Below, in pieces: positions 1 through 13,390 of a stretch of DNA of 64,000 nt (positions within the stretch are counted from its first letter, which is position 1; each line of letters begins with the position of its first letter). A program made the position numbers and the translations under genes. The DNA is from Prunella strophiata (taxonomy: Eukaryota; Chordata; Aves; Passeriformes; Prunellidae), in NCBI GenBank assembly GCA_036583965.1, contig JAZBQD010000015.1:64634330-64698329 (forward strand), in the 5' to 3' direction. A model generated the notes under the pieces. That model did not search any database and was not told the origin of the DNA. It saw nothing but the letters and a program-made list of their open reading frames with translations.

Positions 1-2271
1 AAACTACTGCTTTCCTTTTCAATCTGAGGTCATGTACAGCAGCTCTGTGCTGTGCTGGGACACAGCTCCTCGGGGCAAACTTGAACATTCATTGCAGAAA
101 AAGGCCTCAGGCCAGTGACAGGATTCACAAGCATTTAAGTAAATACACAATGGGGGCCCCCTCACAGTAGAAAATTCTAAGGACCTCATAGCTAAGGTGA
201 AAAGAAAATTAATTTAGTGGCTACAAAGAGGAAAAAAACAACAAAAACAAACCAACAAAAAAAAAATCCCCAACATAACAAACTAGGACAGCTAAGACTT
301 ACCTTAAAATACCCTGAACTGTCTGTCTATGGCATCCAAAGTTATTAATTTTTTCTTCCCCCCAGGATCTGAGGTTTCAATCTTTTGTGTGTATGTACAC
401 ATTGAAAAGAAAGATATTTCTTCAGAAATTGTACCAGAAAGAACAAAGACTGTTTATTCCCTCATATGGTTAAGCTGCCCTATTAATGTCAATTTTTAAT
501 TTTATCCTTTGGATTTCTCATTAGCTTTACAACATGTCTAGATTATTTAATTATTATGTTTCAGCTCGTAGATGACATAAGATTTAAGAGCTTTTGCTGG
601 GCTCTAGCAAGTTGTCGCTACATTTTGCCTGAAGCTGCTTTTGTATAAAACAATCTTTCCATAGTTAACATTCAGGATACTCTGCAGAGCATCTTAAGAA
701 GACTTAAATGCTAAATAACTGTCACATAGCAAGCCTGAGTATTATTGCACTAAATTACATTGCAAGCAGTGTGATAAACAACATCATAATACTTTGACAC
801 ATTTATCATTAATTATAACTGAAATCTAATCTCAACTGGATTTTTTTAGTAATTATAACCAGTAAAGCAAACATTAACATACATGAGGAAGGGAGGGTGA
901 AGGAAAGAAGTCTTCTGAAGGCATAGCTGATATATCAAAATACTGAATGGGCTGACAGTCTTATTAGGTATTTATATGGGGTTTTCTACATATATTAAGA
1001 GATTAAAAATCTGAAATACATTTGGAATTCATTATGGGAATAATCATTTTGAAGGCAAAACTTTTCAGAGACCTACTGATTGTGTCATTTTAAGGTGACA
1101 TATGACATTACAGATTTCTGCTGTCTTACATAGAAGACTAGTGTTGAACTAAATTTTAAATCAGGGATACCTCTGACCACCAAAAATACTGTCTGGGTGG
1201 TATTTCAGCCTTCATACTACCAAGTTTCTTGTATTTCCCTAAAAATTGTATAGTGTATTTTTGAATGGCAACTCTACATACCTTTTTTCTCCAAATTCAC
1301 ATTTATTTTCCACTGCAGAACTTTCTGCCTTTGGGGAGCTCCCATTCTGCTGGTGCAAGCTCTTTTCCTTTGTGCTGGGCAATCTGGGAGTCTGGCAGCC
1401 AAGCTGAGGGCTGCAGTGCTTTGTGCTGCTTCCGATTGTGCTGTGCTGCACCACCACAGCACCCTGTTGGCCCAGTCAGAGCTCATGGCAACTCAAGAAT
1501 GAATTTTTGCTCTCTTTGCTATCTTCTTAAGACTCTGTTTTAGCAAAGGACTTTATTACTTATGTAGTAGTAAGCATACTTTCCAGTGTGATTATACTTT
1601 CCTCTCTATATTATGAATTCCCTGCATACAAAGCTACCTGCTTTCTATCACTTACAGTGGTTAGCAAGTCTGTAGAGAAGATATGTACATTTTGTCAACT
1701 ATTTGTACTCTATTTGGAGTAATGTCACCTGGTTCTCCTATTGGATATTTCTACTCACACCAAATATCTTCACTGCCTATTATTTTACAAGCATCACTTA
1801 CCTGACTGTATGTCCCTGAAATATCTATATGCTCTATCTGAAAAATCAAACTAGTGGAAGAGGAAGTAGGTTCATTTCAGCCCTGCTTAGTCTTTGGTTG
1901 TAAATGAACTATGAGAAGGTTTTTTTCCAAGTTGTATTTTTACAGAAAACATACCTATTTTTCTCTGGTGGTGGGTACAATTTGGTGAAACTTGCATGCA
2001 AACATTTTCTCTTATAATTACTGCAACACTGCCTATAGCATTTACAAAAACTCAATATATTTTTGTCCAGGAGAATTATAAACTCATTGAGAGCTGAATT
2101 TTGAAAGTGCTTCTATTCATAAGAGGGAATAGATGACTTGCTGTACTGGTGCATGCTGAGTTTTTGAAATGAGTCTTTTATATTACATTGCCACTTCACA
2201 ATTTTTCTTTCTTGATGAGTCTTTTGTGTCTGGTATGATTGAAACAGAGAGATTTCCTGTGCTCTTAAGTG

Positions 2272-2288
2272 AAAAAAAAAAAAAAAAA
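2272..2288. repeat. poly-A tract
   Basis: An uninterrupted A run of about 17 bases. No element could be recognised next to it. Confidence 0.8.
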
Positions 2289-3699
2289 TAGTGGTGGGTG
2301 TTTCCATGTTTACTGTGTTAACATGATCTTATAAAATCATACAGCTGTCAAGATCACCTTTTACTTCTGTAATGATCAATCTAAATAAAATTATCTACTT
2401 ATTCCTCACCACCATTACCAGAGACCCTCCTTATGGAAGCACAGGGAACTAGTCAATACACCATACTCTCAGGCTGGTAGAATCTGCACACAAATTTATA
2501 AAAAAGAAACCCTGTCAGTGCGTGCATATCTTTTGTTCTTGTCTCAGTAGTCTCTTACACAACTGATGTTTAGCAAGATGGTGTCACCCTAATTGCATGT
2601 CAAATTAACTGACTTGGTCACAGGAAAATCATCAAGAGGGATGACTTCAGGGTTTCCAGAGGTTCCCAAAGTAACAAACTTGTGCATTTGTGTTGTTCTC
2701 ATATGCAGTTTCAGAAAGAAAATGAGATGCTATTTTGGCATTTTCTTTTTTGGATTCTTGGAGGGGGGAGAAAGCTTTCTGGGTCATGTAATCAACCTAT
2801 TTGTGGTCGAAGTCAGCCACACTATATAATCCCCTCTTTATACAACTTGTGTGCAGAATGAGGGGATACCTTTGGGACAGAGGAAGGAGGATATGTTGGT
2901 TTTGGTTTGTTCCTGCCTCTTATGTTGGGGGATGGTTCTATAATCTCATGTCTTGCATGTTCACAACCCTTAAATTTGCAATCTATACTACCTTGTATAG
3001 ACAGTTTGGTCATTTATCTGCATTTTGTCCTGTAGCTGTTTTTCCTTCCTAGTTATTACCCATCTTTTCCATCTTTAGATCTACCAAGCAATTATACTTA
3101 GATTTGAATTTCCATACTAAGTGAACCAAACACTTCTCTAAGATGTACTTTCCCTTTCTCTGTTCATCATATACAGCCTGCCACAGAAAATCTTATCAAA
3201 CCTTTATTAATGGTGTTCTTAATTTTCTGTCTGTAAGTCCTAGCATGTTTTCCTGTTTGTCATCCTGATGGCTGATAGCTGATCTGATAGACTGGAAAAT
3301 CTAATATTTTGGATGACAGTCCTCCAGTTCATGGCAGAAGTTAATGTCAGTAATCCCTAAGTGCATAATAGGGCTTATGCATGATGATGTACTTATCATA
3401 CATTATAGCATATTATACATTTAATCTCATTTCTGTTTTAAGGGTTTTCAACATTATCTGTTTCCTGCTGCACACATTATACAGCCCCATCTCCAGCACT
3501 GACAGTCTCCAGATTTCACTTCAGCAGCCCATTTTACCTTCACATTCCTACCTTATATGGCAGGATAATGACTGAGACTACTAAAAGAAATACTTGTCCC
3601 AAAGCCAGTGCTCAAGGAATTAAATGGGAAACCTTTTCCAAGCATAATAGTACCCCTTTCAGCACAATTGCTTGGCCTACTGTTACACTCTTCTAATAT

Positions 3700-4895
3700 T
3701 CTTTGTTCTATAATTGTTCATCATATGACACTAGAGGTAATGTTTTACTGAAATCCAGATAAATTAGTTCTGCATTTCTTTACCTAGAAAAATAATGTGC
3801 TTTTAAAATGGCAACCTCTCTGGGATTGATTTTCCATTGGCACAATCCATGATACATTTTAACATGCTTTTATTTACTTATTTAATTGTGCTGTCATTCA
3901 GAACTTGTTTTCACAAGGTAAATAACACTGAGTTCAAGCTAACAGATATGTTGTTCCCCAGATAATTCTGTTTCCCTTTCTTCAGTAGAAATACTGTGTT
4001 TTCTTGGGTCCATTCTTGGTTTGAAAAATTTGCTTACTGGCCTGTGTTTTTTGTCTTAGGGAGATTTTCATGCAAATTTCTTACAATTCTGGGACATAGT
4101 TCATCTGTCTGCCTGTGTTCAACTACATTAAAACCTTTGAAATAAGTTTCCACACCAGTTGCAATAACTTCAGTTTTGATACTTTCCACACACTTCCAGC
4201 CATGAGTCACCCTCTCCTGACCTGTTTTTCATCAGTCCTTCTTAAAATCTGAGTCCAAGTACTCAGGTAGTTTTCAGACTTTTCCACCAGCTCTTTCCTT
4301 CTTGAATAACAATCATAATCCTTTACTTTTTCTTTTTATTTATATTCCTTTTTTTGTCTATTTATATGTTATTATGTGTCCTTAATATTTTCCATTGTTT
4401 GTATATAAAGATTAGTTCACTGTACAGTTAGATTTGTTTTGTCAGGGCTTGGCTCCTGGGAATTCTCACTTTATCCCTGTTCTTTCTGTCTTTCCAACAG
4501 TAGCCTCCTTCCCTGAGCAGCACTTTTTCTGATTTCATGTCATCATTAGTAAGAAGTACTAACATTTCTCATAAGAGGTTTTTTTGGTTTTTTTTTGTTT
4601 TTTTTTTTTTTTTTGTGGAGGTTATTACTGGAGGCTTTCTCTAAAAGTTCATTTTCTTTATTTCTTTCATACTTTTGGGATGCAAATTCCATCTATTTTT
4701 TAACCTCAACTTCAAGTAACTTTAAGTCTCCTCGTTATCTAAGTATTTGATGATTTCAGTTCAGTTTTCCTGGTCAAGTAGCTCTCATTTTGCCCCAGTT
4801 ACATTCGAAATCTCATTTGAGATTGTTTATCTGTCTGTGACACGTAAACTTGTAATTCCTCTGACCAGAGTTTCAATCAGTCAAAGTCTCCTATT
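3700..4895 (-). mobile_element. Ancient CR1/L3-type LINE relic (EN and RT domains)
   Basis: This is a decayed non-LTR retrotransposon read on the - strand. Three motifs appear in the right order and at plausible spacing. I-G-D-F-D at 4880-4894 matches the GDFN motif of the AP-like endonuclease. A stretch translating as LLKKGKQNYLGNNISVSL at about 3935-3990 matches the family block FKKGK...GNYRPVSL that opens the reverse transcriptase. YLDFSK...VSYD at about 3720-3761 matches RT motif A, YLDFSKAFDTVSHD. GDFN to NYRP is about 940 bases and NYRP to motif A about 200, as expected for CR1-like ORF2. Stops and frameshifts separate the pieces, so it is dead. The + strand is T-rich from about 3.2 to 5.9 kb, which suggests the element may be longer than the motif-supported span. 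The subfamily (CR1 or the older L3 type) cannot be settled by eye. Confidence 0.85.
4579..4614. repeat. T-rich tract inside the old LINE
   Basis: Runs of T broken by a few G bases. It lies inside the span of the ancient LINE and could be a later poly-A-tailed insertion on the - strand or simple expansion of a T run. No element body was recognised beside it. Confidence 0.75.
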
Positions 4896-6784
4896 GTATA
4901 TTGTATAACTGTTTGTAAAAGCCATTTTTCAGGTAATTATTTTATTTTTAAAAGGTTTTGTTTTTTGTTTGGGCTTGTCTCTGATATTAAACAATAATTA
5001 AACCCAGACATTTCTGTTATCTTGATTTTGCTTGAAGAAAAATTATTTTATTTCTGTGAGAGTGATAGAAAAGTATCTGTTGGACCCAAAACCTTTTTTT
5101 CCTACATAGCTACATAGCCTATAGCAGAATCTTAGCAACTAGTCCTTCTTGTTTTGAACATCTCACCAAAAGTATTTCAATTACAAACATTTCAGTTTTC
5201 TTCATCACTGTCTCTCCTATATTTATCTGTGTTTTCTTTAGCATGATTTGTGTTTGTGATTGTTTTTCTACCACATACTAATAAGGTAGTGTCCTAGAGT
5301 GGCTCTAATCCCTCCATTTTGTAGCCCATGTACTTTATCTGAGCATATAAACATATCTGCTTTTTTTTTTACCCAGTCATTATCCTGTTTTCTATTTGGG
5401 TGATAGCTGGGATGATATTGCTTACATAACAAATGCTTCCATGAGTATTAAGTTTTTTATTTCTCTATTGATGCACACACTCCTTACCCTCTGCTGTTTC
5501 TTTACCCTGTTGTTTCCTCAGCTACATGACTCATACTCTTTTCTGTCAAAGTCAGGGACAGGAGTCATCTCCCTGTGCTCCCTTCTTCAAGCATCAGCAA
5601 TGCCTGGTAACATACCAGAATTTTCCTCACTCCTTGAAGGAATTGTTAGTTCAGATGATCCTTTCTTCTGGATTAGGATGACTTGAGGATTTCCAGAACT
5701 TCCTCCAGTTACTGACCTTATCAGTGCAGGTCCAGGACAACTTTGATTATATAACGACATGAAATTCCTGGGGTCTCCATCACTGTGCTCCTGTTGGAGG
5801 AGAGGCAGTTTCTTGGAAAGGGCTCTTGGCTTTCTGCAGTATAAACTGCAAACTGCTTAAAACAGTGAGAAATTAGGAGTACTTGCTAATTCAGTATCAC
5901 TGCTGTGAATTCAATTTTCTGGAAATTTGGTAGATCCCAATACCCAGTCCACGCTTGGAATATCAATTAGAGTTGGTCCTTGGAAAGAAAAGTTGCTTAC
6001 TTCTTCAACTTCCCTGTCTTCATCACTGAGGTACTACCTGTTGACCTCACAAAGTAGCATGAAATATTAGCAAGCCTCACAACAATGCTGAAAAATAAAA
6101 AAGCATTGGAAGAAATCTGCATATTATAGTCCCAAGGTGGAAAAACAGCTTGCAGTGAACCAGGTAGTTACCTACCAGGATGCACCTGATTTGGTGCAGC
6201 AGACCTTACTATACAATTCTTTAATTTTTTTTCAAGCATGAAAGAGGTGCAGAAGCAGTAAAGGGTGAAATTCGTAGTTGATTGTATCCCCTAAGCATAA
6301 AAAGGCTACTCATATACCTTAGAATGTTTTATTAGCTAAAGTCTTCCTTGTATTTGTCTTGTCCCATTCTTTGATGATTTTACTGTTACCACAAAGGTCT
6401 CAAAATGCAAACTAGCTAATAAGACCTTATTCTGAACCTAGGCTGTTTCATAGCAGTAATTTAATAATGCCAGTTGTGTCAAGCTGCCAGCCTTTCTGGA
6501 TACACAGTGTTGTTTCTACATATCTCATATATTAAACTGAATTTAGCTGCTTTGTGCTCACTTGTTAGTACTTGTAGTTGGTGTATGCCACCAACTACAA
6601 TAATTTCACATACATGCACATTCACATCAGAAGTAAAAGACAAAAACACTGGTAACATTATCATCTTGCTGACACCTATGAAATATTCAGCACATTCATG
6701 AAAGCTTCTGAAATCCACTTAACACTTATTCCATTTTATAAAAGCAAAAATTATTTCCTGCTTGTACTTTATCCGAGTTGGTCT

Positions 6785-7245
6785 GGCACCTCCAAGTCCA
6801 GCACTGAACCATGCCACTCCATGCCACATCTAGACAGCTTTTAAATACCAGGGATGGTCACTCCACCACTTCCCTGAGCAGCCTGTGTCAACAACCAAAG
6901 CTTGACAACCCATTCCATGAAGAGATTTTTCCTAATATCCAATCTAAACCTCCCATTGTGCAACTTGAGGCTGTTTCCTCTTGTCCTATTGTTTGTTACT
7001 TGGCAGAAGAGACTAACTCCCACCTGGCCACAACCTCCTTTCAGATAAGCTGTAAACAGAAGTAACGTTCCCCCAAAACCTCCTTTTCTCCAGGCTAAAC
7101 AATCCAAGCTCCCTCCCTTTTCCACTGGGCAACTTGCCAGCCACTCTGCCCCCAGCCTGTAGCACTGCCTGGGTTTGTTGTGACCCAAGCACAGGACTCA
7201 GCACTTCACCCTGTTAAATCTTGTATAATTGGCCTGGCCAGATCC
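6785..7245 (-). mobile_element. CR1 LINE 3' fragment
   Basis: Read on the + strand, this is the reverse complement of the avian CR1 3' region. It includes the widespread segments about small groups of bases resembling CAGGGATGGT-ACTCCACCAC, the AATATCCAATCTAAACCTCC block, TTTCCTCTTGTCCTAT and TTTTCTCCAGGCTAAACAA, followed by sequence like TGTGACCCAAGCACAGGACT. The element therefore lies on the - strand. The usual ATTCTATGAT tail is missing at the low-coordinate end and there is an internal deletion, so this is an old 5'-truncated copy. Open frames of 84 and 115 codons across it are repeat-derived. Confidence 0.93.
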
Positions 7246-10191
7246 CTCATGTTCATGAGCACATGTTGGGCCTCTGTCTTGCAGACAGTAACAGCATTTG
7301 AAGTTCTTTAAGTTCGTTTTTGGGCTGCCATGGAAGACAAGTACATCTTTCCCAAATGGTGGCTCAGCACAGAGTGGTTTGACATGATGATCCTAATTCA
7401 CAGCTCCCAATGCATTCTGCTAATCTTGGGTATATATTGCCTCTGAAAATTACCCCTGGAAAGAACTTTTTTGCTAGAGAAAGAAGCTTTTTGGATGACA
7501 TCAGAGAAGCCTTTTCACATACGCACCCACCCATACCTGCTACTGATAAGTAAGGCTTTATAAAGCCCCCAACTGAGGAAATAAAATGCTCGGAAGTCTT
7601 GCTGAATTCACTTTTATCTGTAGCAGAAATAAAGTTCATGCATTGCAGAAACCCCTTCTTCGAGGCAAAGACCTTTGTACAGAATGGAGACCACCCATTG
7701 GAAAGCACTCATAGGGATTTTTCTCCATTATCTGAGGATAAGTTACTGCTAACCTCATCCAAGGTCACTGCTCTGGGCCTGCCTCACTGGCACACATTAT
7801 TCGATAGTGATATTTTTAGGTGTAGGTTTTTAAGACTGAATTCATGTTCAAGTGGATCCCTTTTTGTCTGCCAATTTTTAAACAGATACTTTGATTTAAA
7901 TCTTTAGCAGTTAATTACAAACTTATTCTTTATCCCAAATGTACCTGTTTAAGGATGAAAGATTACATCTCAATCTTCATGAGGAAATAAACAAATCTGT
8001 TTATACTGAACATAGAAAAATTATTACAGCTGGTCAGATTCTTGCCTATGAAAAATTTACTTCCAGAATGTCTTTCATCCTTTCCTTCCTCCTAAGGAGA
8101 TAATCAAAGAAGGGACTTTGAATTTTTATTAATGATTCATTGCTCATAGCTGATCAGTGAACAGTTTATGCAAATACACTTTGCAAATTGCTCACTTTAA
8201 CTATTACTTGGGGTTATATGTGGATATTACTTTCCCATGGGAAGCAGAGGTGTGAACATTTGGATTATTGATATATAATCATGGGAGTATAATGCATACC
8301 AAATGTTAAATACTCAGACAGATACAGAAATCATTTGCAACACGCCTGCTCACACTGAATTGCACCTTAATGGGGTTCTTGTTGACATTAATAAGTTACA
8401 AGTCAAGATGAATGAGTATAAATTGCTAGCTAACAAGCTGATAGTTTAACATATTATTCTTTGAGGGTAGTTAACCAGCAGGTCTCATGTTCCTAAAGAC
8501 TTAAATTTAATATACCTCAAGGAAATATCCCTTTGTATAATGGAATTTAAAAGAGAAATATTATTTTTGTTTCTCCCCTTCTGCCACAGCAATGCAATGA
8601 AAATATATTGGCCCATTTTGTGAATTTGGAAGGCAACTTTTGGCCTGTAACATGCAGTGCATTGGTTGTTTTGTGACCAATGACTTCTAGTGGGGGAAAA
8701 AGAAAGTAGTTTTGTCATTATTTTACTTTGAAGGGTCCTTGTAGGGGTTGGCAGGGGGAGTATGTTATCCCTGAGATATAATTTATTCATTGTTTCAGAC
8801 CTCTGAGGAGCTGATAATCTACAAAATCACAGTGTGTCACTCAGACCAATTTGAGTAACAGGCTTAAGGATTGCTAATCTTTTCAGTGCAAATGGGGAAG
8901 ATTTTTCTAGATATATATAGTGAGCAAAGTTACCAGCTAGGAGTTTATCAAATTGTACGTAAGGGAGAGATGCACAGAGACATTTTAAAAATAAAAATGG
9001 ATTGATTTATTAATTCAATTTTCTCCTCCACAAGTGGCTGGTTTTAGGGCACTGGATCTCCTTTCATTGTATGAGAAAAAGTCACTGTTCATGATTGTGT
9101 AATGTGCCACTAACAGAGGTAAAAAGGAGCTGCAGAAGTGGTAAGATAGGTGTAGTATTTAGAGGCCAAACATTTATTACTGCCCTCCTACCATTTAAAT
9201 TCTTGGCTTTCTGTAGTATTCTCCTTTGCAGGCAATTACACAAATGTTAGATAATTATGAAAGAATGGTTTAATGGTAGCATATGTGTCTGTAACAACAG
9301 GCTACCTCCTAATTTTATTTACTTGCTTCAATGGCATTTCACTGTGTGAAACAAAGATATTTAGTCAAAATGGAGTGTGTACCTGAGGTTAGTTGTCTGT
9401 GAATCATATCATGTTCCAAAGATTTTACTAGAGGATCAAAAAGCCCACAGAAAAATGCTTGGTCTTGGGAGATGCTCTTGGTGTAATGTGACTAGGAGTT
9501 CCCCCAGTTAAGAAAGTGACTGATACGATCAACTAGCAAATTGCTAAAAATGAAGAGTATCACCTGTGGGAGACAAAGCCAGGCAAAGGGAATCATGTCC
9601 TCTGGAGACACACAAATGCCCTGGAAAAGTACCTGAGAACTTTGTCTCAGGAGGAGTTGATAAAAGTTCTAAAGAATAGAGCAGAGCCCTAAAGGTTTTG
9701 TAGCCTAGTAATGATATATTTTGAATTAAAGAAAAGCAAAACAAATACCGGTCCTTCTGCAAATGTTGGGTTTTGATGTTGGAAAGCAGTGAGACCAATT
9801 AAAATCTGTTCCCCTGCTAATATCAGAGATGGCAATTACTAACCTAAGAACATGAATATGACTGAAAACAGTCTGTTCCTACAGCCATGAGCTTCATTCT
9901 GTATACCCTTGGTGCTGTTGTAATTCCAGAAAATGTCACTTTAGAATAAACATGAAAATATATAAAACGTAAAAATTGAATTTGCCAGGACAGATGTTTC
10001 ATGTGGTGGTGATATGGAGTATCTCTAAGTGCTGAAAAATAGCATCTGAATGAACTACTTTTAAATGCATACCAAGAACCTCTCTGTATTGTTGTATTTT
10101 TTAATTAGATGAAAATAAATGAATTGAAAAGATGAAAGTAACTCGTGTAACATCTCACTTCAAAGGGCAGCTGCACTCTTGAGGAGTGTTT

Positions 10192-10225
10192 AAAAAAAAA
10201 GAGAAAATAAAAAAAAAAAGAAAAG
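10192..10225. repeat. A-rich tract
   Basis: Two A runs separated by GAGAAAATA, followed by AAAAGCAG. It is low-complexity sequence and no associated element was recognised. Confidence 0.7.
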
Positions 10226-10772
10226 CAGCTTATTCAAGAAATATGCATTCTCTATGGATTTTGTTTCTCTTTTACCTGCTTTAGAAACTCGGGAATGACT
10301 TCTGTTCATTTGACCTGAATGGAGTCATTACCCTGGTGTAAGGGAGAGTGGCAGCTGGCTGACAGTGATGTTCCCCCTGTGCTCCTTCGTTGCACTTTGC
10401 ATTGACTCAGCAATGCTCTCAAATGAGCAGGATTATTTTTGACCTTGTGATGGGATTTTTATCAAAGTTTCAGTGCTCTGGCCTGTATTCTGGATAGGAA
10501 CTGCACATATGGAAATGTTCCTTCGCCTCCCAAGGTGAGAACTACAACACCAACTACCAAGTGTATACATATCAGTGCGTGCAGCCTGGGAAACAGACAG
10601 GGGAAACTGGAGCTCCATGCCCAGTCAGAAAGTTATGATATAGTAGAAATAACTTAACCATGGTGGGACAACTGTCATGAGCAGAGGATTATAATAGATA
10701 GTTAAAGGCTCTTTCGTAAAGACAGGCAGGGAAGAAGAGGAGGAGTCACACTCTAGTTAAAGAGACCATTAA

Positions 10773-11545
10773 ATGGACAGAAGTACAGAGATTATGGAAG
10801 CCTTATCTAATACCTCTGGCTCAAGATCACAGAGGTCATCTCCAAGGAGGATCTTACAGGTGGCGTCTGCTATTGACCTCCAAACCAAGGCAGTAAGGCC
10901 AACAAAGCAATATTTGGATCACCTAAGCAAGCTTCAAATCACCAAGAACCCTGTTCTTATGAGTGACTTCAACACCCTAAACATTTATTGGAGGAACAAA
11001 CAATAGCTAACACATCAAGTTTTGAAAATGTTCCTTATACATATGTTAGCTGTGCCTGCCAGGAAAGAGGCACTGCTGGATTTGCTACACACAAACCAAG
11101 AAAAACTGCTTTCATTTGTGTCTCAGTTAGCAATGGTTTTGTGATCACAATATTGTGGAGTTTGGGATCTTGTTGAGCATGCTGAAGGTGACTAGTAAGA
11201 CAAGTGGCTTAGATTTTAGAAGGGAAACCTTATCACCATGTTCCAGTATTTAAAGGGTGGCTACAAAGAAGATGGAAACTCCCTTTTTTTCAAGGAGTCA
11301 CATGGGAAATATAGAGGGTAATGTGTACAAGTTACTCCTGAGGAGATTCTGACTGGACATTCCTAATGAAAACAATCAGCCATTGGAATAATCTGCTCAG
11401 GGAAGTGGTGCATTCCCCAATATTGCACACTTTTAAGATTTAGCTGCACAAGATGTGCCATCTTGTCTAGACCATGCTTTTGCAAGGAAAGGTTGGACCA
11501 GAGGATTCTTGACATTCCCTCTAACATGGTATTCTATGAATCTGT
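10773..11545 (+). mobile_element. CR1-like LINE relic with endonuclease motifs and 3' end, RT missing
   Basis: The first part translates in pieces to the endonuclease domain of a CR1-like ORF2. VLMSDFNTLNIYWR near 10953-11000 matches the V-L-M-G-D-F-N-x-P-D-I-x-W family pattern. ALLDLLHTNQEKL near 11070-11108 matches ALLDLVLTNKEGL. CDHNIVEF near 11139-11163 matches the SDHEMVEF catalytic motif. The pieces lie in different frames with stops between them. From about 11210 the sequence becomes CR1 3'-end-like, with GTTCCAGTATTTAAAGGGTGG, a degraded GGAAGTGGT block, GGTTGGACCAGA and an ending like GGTATTCTATGAATCTG. The reverse transcriptase expected between these parts is absent, so this is an internally deleted or composite copy. 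Confidence 0.8.
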
Positions 11546-13350
11546 TATCTGTGCACAGATAGAATTTCTGTGGATCTGGATTTGCTTTATCTGCACAAAT
11601 GAATTAAACAAAAAACCCAAAACCAAATAAAACCCTCAAACAACTCAATCGCTCATCTGCCTGCTAAACAAGTTAGTATTCCCAATCCAGCAGCAGATGC
11701 TTCCACCCAAAACTCCTAAAAGCCATTCCTTGTATACTTTTTATATGCAGAATAGCTTATATTATGAAAGGTATTTCACCACCTCAACACTGGTTGATCA
11801 GTCTCGAGGAAACTTTTGAAGTCTTGACTTAAGTCAGTGCTGTCCAACTCCAGGGTAATATTTTTGCCTTCCACCAAATTTCCTCTAAGTCCTATTTGCA
11901 AGCATAAAGGGGTTTTTTTTAGCCCTTCAGCACTTTATTTCCAATCACATCTGTCCAGGCTGGAATTCTTGTCATTATATTTCTGTGTACAGGTGATCTG
12001 GCTAAGGGCAGGATGAATTGAAACTGCCCAAGATGTCACAGTTTCCTTCTGTATTTCAGTTGCCCTGAAGTGTGGGATGGTGACATTAGAAAATAGCATT
12101 TATATGCAGAAGTGTAACAGAGAAGTGTCATAAGAACCAGTTGAATAAAGATTCAAAGAAAGACTGGCCCATCTCCATCTCTAGGAAGATCCTAAAGGCA
12201 GGACTGCTCACTGTAAAGCAATATTTTTCTCTTGTGACTCAAAAATTTGTGCTTCTAAAAGCAGAGTTTTTGTGTGACTTAGACAGGGAGAGCAGTTCAT
12301 CAGCTTCATAACACCTGGACAGGTTTTAGGCACGCTGCTCTGTTCTTTGTTATGCCATGAGTTGCTTATTCAGTTTGTCAGATAGCAATTGGATGTGAAA
12401 TGCTATTAGTGCTTCACAAACACAATCAGCTAAGCAACTGAGCTCATCCCAGACGTGATTAAGTGAGATCAATTATAATAAGAACTAGATAAGAGAGGTA
12501 AGCTTCTTGTTCCTTGGGTTGGTATTCTGCAGTATTAGCCTTTGTAAGTATCCTTTATACATCATCAGCTGCAAAATCTTGATTACTTCAGGAAGTGGCT
12601 TCTAGACCAGCATTCAAATGAACTTCATCCTGAACCGATTATTCTAACACTACAACTGCCACTGAGTGGGGAAACAGTTTATTTGAAGCATCAATTGCAC
12701 CAAACAGAAAAATAACCATTGAAGCCAGTGTTTTGCAATTCAAGGAGCATGTTTCCTTTCAAGTCTTAAAAATGGTTAAATATTCTGAGGGAGAGCTCTT
12801 TGTGTCCCAAAAAGGGAACAGCTGCCCTTCATAGCATCATGTTTTGCCATGGCACTACTGCTATAGCACTCACAGCTTAATGTGAATATCAGAATTGATA
12901 CATTATTCCTGAAAATTTTAACGTGAAGTTGAACACCAGATATTCACTAAATCTGAAGGATATATGAGAGTCAAGTGCACTGGAAATAGTGTAAATACAC
13001 ATATTATAGGAATAACAACATATTCATGCTTTGTTAATCAGAACAGGGAAGCTGGTAATGTAGGAATGGAGGGGGCCATATGAACAAACAAAATAGAAGA
13101 GAGGAATGTTGCAAAAATAGTCCATGTTTAAATTGTAGAAAAAGAGACTTGCCCATATCTTTGAGCAGATGTTTTTAGCATTATTTTCATTTCTTTTGTG
13201 GCCTCTGGTTCTTGCCATGGAGCTCCCAGGAGATAATTTTTTTTTGTGATGCAGAAAGACTAAATGCAGGATGCACATCATGCCACAACAATTGGCCTGT
13301 TCTGAGGAGTAAGGTTTGACCAAAAGCCCACAGCTCTGTTTACTTGCCAG

Positions 13351-13390
13351 TTTTTTTTTTTTTGTTTGTTTGTTTGTTTTTTTTTTTTTT
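13351..13390. repeat. T-rich tract with (GTTT)n core
   Basis: A T run of 13 bases, four GTTT repeats and a second T run. A 156-codon open frame crosses it on the - strand and gives a poly-lysine stretch there. I regard that frame as noncoding. Confidence 0.85.

Noticed and set aside
6811..7188. Open frames of 84 codons (+) and 115 codons (-) as small proteins
   Set aside because: Both lie within the CR1 3' fragment and read its well-known noncoding sequence.
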